NCBI GenBank assembly: GCA_023055505.1
Contig: JALIRH010000004.1
Span: 11,217,368-11,281,367, forward strand
Direction: 5' to 3'
DNA from: Callipepla californica brunnescens
Lineage: Eukaryota; Chordata; Aves; Galliformes; Odontophoridae
Length of the DNA stretch: 64,000 nt
The number at the start of each line of letters is the position of its first letter. Position 1 is the first letter of the stretch. Positions 57,201 through 64,000 of the stretch are shown piece by piece. The notes under the pieces are model-generated. The model did not search any database. It saw only the letters and a program-made list of their open reading frames with translations, and was not told the origin of the DNA. A program made the translations under genes and the position numbers.

Positions 57201-59716
57201 ATATGTCACCAAACATGACTATCTCCCTGCGTTGTTCCTTGATCACTGTTTAAACCTGTGTGGCATTGTCAGCACAACAGCTGATAGCAAGCCGTGGCTG
57301 AGGATTAAAGCTTCCTATGCTGCAGTCAGCAGTCTCAGAATGGCAACCTACTTAATGACTGCTCATGGTAGAGGAAGACATTTATTGTTCTCCAGCTCCT
57401 GCCACAGGCAAGAGGAGCTTCGTGTTGATTTTAGGGTGACTGATTCACAGCTATCAGGGACACTAACATTCACAACTGCTTTCTTGCTTCCACAGCTGGC
57501 AGCCACCTGCAATATTGAACAGTCCTTTTTCAATGACTGGTTTACCGGGCATCTGAACTTTCAAATTGAGCACCAGTGAGTATGAACACAGTATCATTTG
57601 GCCATTATCAGGTTGTCACAACATTAGACTTATGGCCAGGGATAGTCTGCTGAAAAAAACGTGTACAAGATAAGACAGAATCACAGAGAAGCCCAGGTTG
57701 GAAGGGATCTCACAGATGATCTGGTCCAAACTTTCATGGTAAAAGCAGGCCCTACACAAGATTGTCTAACACCTTTTCTAGTCAAACCTTAAGAAACTCA
57801 AGTGTTGAGCCCACCCCATCCCCAGGGAAATTATTCTAGTGGTTGACTGTTTTCATAGTGAAAGATTTTCCTCTTATGTCCAACTGGAGTCTCTTCCTGT
57901 GCAACCTGTACCCATTGCCCCTTGTCCTTCCCATGTGGTGCCCTGTAAAAGGAGTCTCCATCTTCTGTGTAGCCACCCTTTAAATGCAGGAACACAGTGA
58001 TGAGGTCTCCCTGAGCTCTGCTTTCCTCCAGGCTGAACAAACCCTGTTCTCTCAGCCTGTGGCAGACTCTGATAATCTCAGTGGTTCTTTTTTGGAGGGT
58101 GGCTCTCTCTTCAGAGATGTCCACTTCTCCTTTGGAGCACTATCATATTCCAAGCAAAGTCAGTCCCAAACTGCAGGAGGGTCGTTGTCACTATAGGCAC
58201 AGCATCTTTCTCTCATGCTACCTGATACTTCAACTTTCACTCCTACAGTTTTAATTTGTGTTTTAGCTAAGTCATTGGTACAAAACTACAAGATACAAAT
58301 GCTATGGATTTGGATACCAAAGCTGAAGAATTTATCTTAGGGTACACTTAAGAAATTTCCTCTCCCTAAATAAAAGAGCTGCAGTGTTTTATGACTGGAG
58401 GCAGCTGTGTGGGACTGTACATACTGCTGATAGCAGATTTCAGGAAGGGTGTTAAAACCAGGGCAGTCTGTTGTCCGTGCATTTAGATTAAAGTTGACTG
58501 GTTTGTAAGTCAGCTTAGGATATCCCCACTGAACAGTATAGGGCAAGGCAATCCCAAGTTCTTTGCCTACTTTTGTGTTCCCTGAGATAGAAAACAAGGC
58601 CACTGATAATCCAGTTTGGCAAGAAACAATTAGTACTGCCCAAAGAAAATGGGTAGCTATCTCAGCAGAGTAAGGCTGATCCCTCTCTCCTGCTTCCTTT
58701 GCATTGCACTTGGAGCATCCTCTCCTGCATAAACTGACTTCCATTGTCTCTCTTGAACACAGCTTTGTTCTGAGGCCTGACAGAACAGCAGGAGAATCAG
58801 TGTACTCTGTTTTCACAAGCCTCCTTGAAACAGAGTACTGTAAAGCATGGATCTCCCTCTGCCTCTCTTTCCTTTATCTACTGGTACAGCTCAAGAAGGC
58901 ATTAATAATTAGCCCCTATGAGAAGGTGGATGGAGATGCCCATCCCTTGGGGTTAGTCTCTGGGGTTTTCTCAGATTTGTTTTCTCTTTCTCTATTCAAG
59001 CCTGTTCCCAACAATGCCACGGCACAATTTCTGGAAAATCAAACCTTTGGTGAAGTCATTATGTGCCAAGTATGGAGTCCAATACGAAGAGAAGTCTCTT
59101 GGAAAAGCATTTGTAGACATAGTTGGGTAAGGTTCTTTTAATGCCAAGGTTCTTTTAATGCCATCAGCAGCTTGCAATTCACTGTTACACAAGCATCCTA
59201 TTGTTTCTACTACAGGGAATTCAGGACACTATAGACCTTTGAGAAATAGCATTTTTGTAATCTGGTGTCACTAGGGTGATAACCTTCACATCACAGCCCA
59301 AGAAATACCTGCAGAAACTTTGCTTTAGCAGAAATGGCACAGCCACACAACCCCACAGATGTAGTGGACCAATCTGAGATTACAGCTGGCATAGGAATGG
59401 GGAGATGCTTCACTACATCATTTTGGGTGGGCAGAATTGCTGCCCCCCAAAGCTGCTTCTGCAACTGGAGCACTTCTGTCAAAGTACTTTGAAACTGTTC
59501 ACTTTGGGAGACCAAAGAGCAAAATAGGCAGCTCCTCCAGTATTCTGAGGAAGGACATTTTGTGGGGTTCACATTTAGACTCAGTAACAGGAGTTCTGCT
59601 TTGTAGGAACAGAATGACAGAAGTTCACAAGCCAAACAAACCTCTGTCCATTTTCTTTCCCCAGGTCACTAAAGAAATCTGGAGATTTATGGCTGGATGC
59701 TTACCTCTACAAGTGA
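45013..59716 (+). CDS. FADS2: FADS2, acyl-CoA delta-6 desaturase, 12 coding exons, 444 aa
   Basis: A complete spliced frame of 1335 nt ending in TGA, and the same 444-aa length as human FADS2. The cytochrome b5 domain has HPGG at 53-56. The desaturase domain has HDFGH at 180-184, HFQHH at 217-221 and QIEHH at 382-386. FADS2-type blocks include [87 protein letters not shown] and [20 protein letters not shown]. In vertebrates FADS2 is the first and rate-limiting desaturase of long-chain PUFA synthesis in the ER. It starts in a CpG island and is head-to-head with FADS1. Oddities: FQIQ at 279-282 where human FADS2 has FQYQ, and a changed tail segment in exon 11 ([20 protein letters not shown]). 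Most intronic CR1 copies are antisense to the gene. Confidence 0.96.
45551..45593. repeat. A-rich tract in FADS2 intron 1
   Basis: Runs of A with occasional G, downstream of the FADS2 CpG island. Confidence 0.9.
47474..47580 (-). mobile_element. CR1 LINE 3' fragment in FADS2 intron 1
   Basis: ATCATAGAATCATTAAGGTT, then GGAAAAGACCTCTGAAATCA. Antisense to FADS2. Confidence 0.92.
48186..48380 (-). mobile_element. CR1 LINE 3' fragment in FADS2 intron 1
   Basis: AACATAGAATTGTTTGAGTT, then GGCCACCTGGTCCAATTGCC and GATCCAGCCTGACCTTGAAT. Antisense, about 105 nt before exon 2. Confidence 0.92.
48486..48596 (+). CDS. FADS2: FADS2 exon 2
   Basis: 111 nt, residues 70-106: [20 protein letters not shown], then [20 protein letters not shown] acceptor, GTAAGT donor. 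Confidence 0.97.
49365..49562 (+). CDS. FADS2: FADS2 exon 3: first transmembrane hairpin
   Basis: 198 nt, residues 107-172: [20 protein letters not shown], then hydrophobic spans around [17 protein letters not shown] and [17 protein letters not shown] donor. Confidence 0.97.
49680..49830 (+). mobile_element. CR1 LINE 3' fragment in FADS2 intron 3
   Basis: AGGAGTTGGACTCGAGGATC, then CCTTCCAACCTGTGTTATTC and ACAATTCTATG. Same sense as FADS2. Confidence 0.85.
49979..50080 (+). CDS. FADS2: FADS2 exon 4: histidine box I
   Basis: 102 nt, residues 173-206: [20 protein letters not shown], then [20 protein letters not shown] donor. Confidence 0.97.
50244..50369 (+). CDS. FADS2: FADS2 exon 5: histidine box II
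   Basis: 126 nt, residues 207-248: [20 protein letters not shown], then [20 protein letters not shown]. One codon shorter than the FADS1-type exon 5. GTAAGG donor. Confidence 0.97.
50370..52703 (+). other. FADS2 intron 5
   Basis: 2.3 kb. One short CR1 fragment and an A run at about 51300. Nothing else was recognised. Confidence 0.8.
52323..52380 (-). mobile_element. Short CR1 LINE 3' end in FADS2 intron 5
   Basis: TAGAATCATAAATGTTGGAA, then GACATTCAAGATCATGTTG. Antisense. Confidence 0.8.
52704..52764 (+). CDS. FADS2: FADS2 exon 6
   Basis: 61 nt, residues 249-268 plus one base: [26 protein letters not shown] donor, phase 1. Confidence 0.97.
53260..53336 (+). CDS. FADS2: FADS2 exon 7
   Basis: 77 nt, codons 269-294: [20 protein letters not shown], then KRRFWA. 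GTGAGT donor. Confidence 0.97.
53549..53646 (+). CDS. FADS2: FADS2 exon 8
   Basis: 98 nt, residues 295-326 plus two bases: [20 protein letters not shown], then [18 protein letters not shown] donor. Confidence 0.97.
53647..56282 (+). other. FADS2 intron 8
   Basis: 2.6 kb. It holds a T-rich tract near 54700-54745 and one CR1 fragment. A plus-strand open frame of 225 codons at 53672-54349 is S/P/L-rich, has no recognised domain and starts inside the intron just after the donor. I treat it as chance. Confidence 0.75.
55781..55985 (-). mobile_element. CR1 LINE 3' fragment in FADS2 intron 8
   Basis: ATAGAATCACAGAATCATTA, then GATCACCAAGGCCAACCACC and CACCTCCCTGGGCAGCTTGT. Antisense. Confidence 0.93.
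56283..56379 (+). CDS. FADS2: FADS2 exon 9
   Basis: 97 nt, residues 328-359: [20 protein letters not shown], then [18 protein letters not shown] donor. Confidence 0.97.
56457..56497. repeat. 25-bp period tandem duplication
   Basis: ATTACCAAATAATCCA at 56457-56472 recurs at 56482-56497, separated by TAATAAATA, in FADS2 intron 9. Confidence 0.85.
56513..56590 (-). mobile_element. Short CR1 LINE 3' end in FADS2 intron 9
   Basis: ACAGTATCATTAACGATGGA, then GATCATCTAGTCCAACCATC. Antisense. Confidence 0.85.
57496..57575 (+). CDS. FADS2: FADS2 exon 10: start of histidine box III
   Basis: 80 nt, residues 360-385 plus two bases of H386: [20 protein letters not shown], then NFQIEH. GTGAGT donor. Confidence 0.97.
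57675..58135 (-). mobile_element. Long CR1 LINE 3' fragment in FADS2 intron 10
   Basis: AGAATCACAGAGAAGCCCAG, then TTGGAAGGGATCTCACAGAT, the CCCTTGTCCTTCCCATG block, CTTTCCTCCAGGCTGAACAA and CTCTCAGCCTGTGGC. About 460 nt of reverse CR1, the longest 3' copy in the window. Antisense to FADS2 and about 100 nt past exon 10. Confidence 0.92.
59001..59126 (+). CDS. FADS2: FADS2 exon 11
   Basis: 126 nt, completing H386 and encoding 387-427: [20 protein letters not shown], then [14 protein letters not shown] and [13 protein letters not shown] donor, phase 2. A 17-bp tandem duplication follows directly in the intron. Confidence 0.97.
59130..59163. repeat. 17-bp tandem duplication at FADS2 intron 11 start
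   Basis: AGGTTCTTTTAATGCCA occurs twice back to back, starting at the fourth base of the intron. Confidence 0.92.
59665..59716 (+). CDS. FADS2: FADS2 exon 12 and stop
   Basis: 52 nt, finishing codon 428 (Gly) and encoding [16 protein letters not shown], then TGA. Confidence 0.97.
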
Positions 59717-62700
59717 ACATGAGTCTTAATGGGGAGGTGTGAGTCACCGGGAGGGATGGGGGTGAGGGGGGAGATCACATATGTGTCTTTTACTATCAGA
59801 ATTCAGTCTATTTCTATGTGCACAGTTTGAGGGGAGTTTCCTGTCTTGTAAACTGCTACTGGTGTGAGCTCAGGCAACCTATTACATTTAGACAGATGTA
59901 AAATACACTTGGCACAGCCTTCAGAGAGCAAGACCCAACGCACAAACCGATGGGTGGGAGAGAACAGAGAGAAGCATCTAAAAAGAATACATTTAGCCCT
60001 CCGTTGTCTTCTCTCTAATCACTCATTCTCACTCTGACTAAAACACGTGAGCCCCTGGTACACACACACAACTTGTTAGATTTCAGCAAGCCCAAGGACA
60101 GTACTAGGACACCCATGTCAGCTCTGCTGCAGGAACCTCACCCCACGGGGCCCGGCAGCCATACACTGTGGCTTTCAGTCCTGCCCATAAGCAAAGCATA
60201 CTAATTGCCCATCAATACTGTGTAACCACAAATGGTTTTCTCACCTGAGCAGAGCTTCAGCAACACCCAGTTCTGCCTGTCCACACATGCCCAGCAGAAA
60301 CCAGGGCTGCTTCTCTTGCCAAAGGCCTGGGATGTGTGCCCTGCTCCTGAGACAAATCAGCAAAGAAAATGGGTTCATCCTGGAGGAGGAGGAGGAGCTC
60401 CCCAAACAGTCAGCCTGACCCCAGGCCCTATGGGGAAGTGGCTGAAGGCAGAACTGACCAGTCTGTGATGGTGATGCGAAACCTCCCAATGAAACATCTT
60501 ACAATTTCCTTAAATCTCTATTCCCTGTACGGTATCAAATAGACAAAACCCATAAATGGTTTAACCAGAGGATACAGCTGAACAGCTTCCAGATTGCTTC
60601 CATGCAACCTGATTGCAAGCCCATCCCAGGTAAATCAAGCCATGTGGATTAACCTGTATTACAGTGGAAGAGACAGATTCTCTACAATAAAGAGCAATAG
60701 TTTCAACAGCAGTGCTCGGTTTCAACAGCTTTCCCCAGCTCCAAAAAAATTTCCTAGAACAAAAGGGATGCTCTAGTTATTAGGCAATGGCTTTGCACAT
60801 ATCATTGCATTGCTCAACACTGAAATTGGATCCTAACTTTCAAACTGTCAATGCCAGTAAAATCTCACAAAAATCAGCAAGGTTCTGCATGCAGAAACAG
60901 CTCCAGAGCTGTGGCTATACACTTCCAGAATACCTCCCAAAAATTGGATGAGATTTCTATGCTTGCAGACAGGAAATTCATAGGTAGGACTGTATCTTAA
61001 CCTAGCTACTAATACTTCAGATTTATGAAGGGCTTATTTTCAAGTTCTTGCTCACCCCTGACCTGGATATCACAATGAGTTGTTAAGATTAAAAGTTACT
61101 CCAGGTTATTTGAAGCTCGAACAGAATGTGAGCAGTTGTTATAGTTGATTTCTAATAGCACAAGCAGTGATGTCCTTCTGGATGCTGTAACTCCTCAAAC
61201 AGGTAGTAATGGGCTAGTCCAGAATTCTGAGCAACACTGCTAAGAATGCCTTAATATGTCCATCTGGTTTCAACTCCTCAAACGGGCATTTTTCTTTCCA
61301 AGACCTTAGCACAAGATATCAAATGGAAGAAAGAAGGGACAGAAGAGATCTTAATATTTAGCTGTTTTCCAACTACTTCCTCTTTTAGACCCTTGAAAAC
61401 TCTCGTTTTCGTACAAATTGTGCAGCTGCTTGAATACAGAAATAAAACCTGTGTAATGCTATTGTAAGAAGTGACTTCCAAGCATCGTGTGCTGTTCTTG
61501 CTGCTGCAAGATATAAAGGTCTCTTTTTGCAAAGAACAGGTCACCAGCCCCTTGCAGTGCTCTCTTTTAATTGTTGTGCTTATATGTTCTGGAAGTTTGT
61601 CCTGTGAAAATGCATCACTGACAGCCTTACTCATGTATTTTCTCTCCTTCCCTCCAAAAAAACTCCCAGCCCACCATCTTGGGACACAAACTGTTTCACA
61701 TGCAGCTTAATGTTTAAGTTCTCCACCCATTAACTCAATCAAACACAGCCCTGGCAAAGAGCCCTGAAAATCTAGAGAAATCTACCATGTTAAGTGATCA
61801 GTAGCATCAAAGAGAAATCTGAAATACAGATGTTCCAGAAGCTTCAATAAAATTGCAAACTTAGCACAACAAAGGATGCAAAGTTCACATGACCTTTCTG
61901 AGCTCCGTTCCCAGTGCGAAAAGCTTCCCTTTGTAGGTTCCAATTAGCCATCAAAATGATATAAACATTGACATCTGTGCACAGTTTTGCTCCAGCATTC
62001 TAAAGACCAAAGCTAATTAGTTCCTGTGAAACAGAATGAGGTGAAAACTCATACATTTTTTCTCTTCACATTTGCGTTGCAAATACACACCAAAAATCTC
62101 TCAAACATGCCTGGAGCCTGCCAGGGCTTGCAGACAAACTCACCTGAACCACATCATTGGCTATACGAACACTTGGCAATGTACTGAGGTTGCAAGTTGG
62201 AAACAGCATTTGTTTCGGTCAGATGATGGAGGAATAAGCAGCAGAAGGCTGGCTTGCTTCTTTCCAGTCTCACTAGCAGGGATCACCACTGAAGTTGGAG
62301 GAGCAGCATGTGCAGAGATGTTCAGAAGAGAAAGGCATCAACTCCGGGCAAGAGAGAAATGTACACAGGTTTTGTAAGGAGCAGCACAGAACTGGGAGAA
62401 ACACAGGAAGGGAACAGGCGGAGTAGAAAAATAAATGCTAAGGAGGTGGACAGAGAAGAAAAGGCATCTTGAAACCAGGTGCCCCACATTCCCCCATTAA
62501 TTGCTAGTCTCTGATTGGCCAACAGCTGAGGTAGGGACACTGGTTTTGCACAGATGCCCACAAAGTGAGAAGAAACCAGCCCCCACAAGGCAGGTTAAAA
62601 GCAGCCATGTCTCAGTCGTGGCCTCTTCCAGCAGATGCTTTCCTAAGAAAGCCTTCCTAACTGACTCCTAACATTTCAAGTGCTCCTTAGGAATTATTAA

Positions 62701-64000
62701 AGCATCAGACCTACATTCCTTATAGGACAGCTCCTTTTATTTTGTTCTTTAAAAAAAAAATCCTCAAAATATTTTTTTCCAGTGTATTCTGTTGCTTATT
62801 AAAATCATAACTATTTGTTGACCATAAAAACGCTTTCTGTGTTTTCTTCAGCCACATCCGGAGTCATGGCAGTGTCTCAGTGGAAAGTCTCTTTTCCACT
62901 GTGTGGGGTGAAATGGCACTGACCATAGAAAGATGTCTTTGCAGCCTTCACAAATCCCAGAACAATAGCAATGTTTATCCTTGCCTTGGGAACCACCACC
63001 AAAAGAAGTTTTTCCACGAAAAAGATTGGCCCAAATGTTCAAACTTAGTCCGCAGGCACTTCTAGGAGGCAGCTAAGATCAACATGGATACAGAAACTTC
63101 TGTAGAAGCTTCCTACAGTTTGTCAAAAACTCAGTTTCGCTACCCATTAATGGCTCTCCCAGCAGTGCAGTAGGCAGCTTGCCAGTGGCTTTTCTCGTGG
63201 GCAGTGTGGTCCAACGGAGTCAGTGGGCTTTAGTCAGCTCAGAGGCTTCCACACGACATCATTTAATGGAACTGGGAGCCTGTCCTTGCAGATAAACCCA
63301 CCTCAGCTGCATTGGCAGCTGCAGAAGCACACGGAAGACAGAGACAATGAGTAGGAATCACATAGGTTGACCTAGATCTTACAACACAAAGTCAGGGAAG
63401 GACACTGTTTGGTTATCTGCTGTTTTCTATCAACACAGTTTTCCAGAGTACACATTAATTGCTTCATAGGTAAACTAATTCTGCACAGAAAGCATTCTAT
63501 GAGAAGTCATAGAACTCAAAAGGGAAAATGACCCTACCTTCCCTCATAATTAGGTCTTCTATTTGACCCTAAAATAAAGACATTCTCTTAATACAAATTG
63601 AAGCTCTTACACAAAATAAAAAAAAATAATAATGAAATATTGCAAATTGATCTATCACTTCCCTTTCCTTCTTGGTACAACTGTTCCCAGAACCCCCAAG
63701 CATCCCAACATAATATAGCACGAAGGGGAACAAGGGGCCAGCCATTCTGAGCTCATGTCCTGGATTAAGATGCCTACACCCAAATCATGTATGACAGTCA
63801 TACAAAAACACTTCCTGATTTTACACAGTGCTCTATTCAACTCTATTTTAAACTGCTTAGTGACCTAAGAATAGGGAGATTTGTAATTGGCAAGATCTAA
63901 AAAGAAGCCCTCATCCATTAGCAATATTGCTTTAAAAAATCTCTTTTTGATTATTCTGTAAAGGCCGAATTCCAGACATCTCAGAAAACAGCATACAACT
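59717..64000. other. FADS2 3' UTR and flank with no recognised gene
   Basis: The first part must be FADS2 3' UTR, of unknown length. No FADS3-like exon, which in mammals lies beyond FADS2 on the opposite strand, and no other gene was recognised in these 4.3 kb. Short open frames, such as 62880-63065, have no recognisable similarity. Confidence 0.6.
60686..60691 (+). terminator. Candidate FADS2 poly(A) signal
   Basis: AATAAA 970 nt past the stop, the first one found. Others are at 61441-61446 and 61846-61851. The one in use cannot be told from sequence. Confidence 0.35.

Noticed and set aside
57831..58124. 97-codon minus-strand open frame in FADS2 intron 10
   Set aside because: It falls wholly inside the long reverse CR1 copy.
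62880..63065. Small Cys/His-containing open frame near the right edge
   Set aside because: 61 codons with no convincing motif; could be a decayed transposon but nothing supports it.

Overview
This is vertebrate nuclear DNA, and almost certainly from a bird. Spliced genes have GT-AG introns, two promoters are CpG islands, and more than twenty truncated CR1 LINE fragments carry the avian ATTCTATGATTCT-type 3' end. No prokaryotic operon, CRISPR array, rRNA or tRNA was recognised.

The window holds a fatty-acid desaturase (FADS, front-end acyl-CoA desaturase) cluster of three complete 12-exon genes. From left to right they are: (1) a FADS1-like paralog on the minus strand (coding 18383 down to 8549, 448 aa); (2) FADS1, delta-5 desaturase class, on the minus strand (37796 down to 29944, 441 aa); (3) FADS2, delta-6 desaturase class, on the plus strand (45013 to 59716, 444 aa). 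I rebuilt all 36 coding exons from splice sites and reading frame. The internal exon lengths 111/198/102/126 or 129/61 or 58/77/98/97/80/126 and the 52-nt last coding segment are shared by all three genes, so they arose by duplication of one ancestor. All three keep the cytochrome b5 HPGG haem motif and the three histidine boxes (HDxGH, HxQHH, QIEHH). None has a frameshift or premature stop.

Layout: 1-8548 has only CR1 pieces and simple repeats; 8549-18383 is the FADS1-like gene; 18384-29943 is intergenic with CR1, including a reverse-transcriptase fragment; 29944-37796 is FADS1; 37797-45012 is the head-to-head FADS1/FADS2 intergenic region with a CpG island at each end; 45013-59716 is FADS2; 59717-64000 is the FADS2 3' side with no further recognised gene.

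FADS2 and FADS1 act in turn in the endoplasmic reticulum membrane: delta-6 desaturation of C18 polyunsaturated acyl-CoA, elongation by enzymes not in this window, then delta-5 desaturation to arachidonate or EPA. The FADS1-like gene is the novelty candidate. It is intact, yet its sequence is strongly changed around histidine box I, in the membrane segments of exons 7-8 and at a position linked to regioselectivity, and it lacks a CpG-island promoter. A second notable point is that the 3' splice site of FADS1 exon 5 directly abuts the 3' end of a CR1 insertion.
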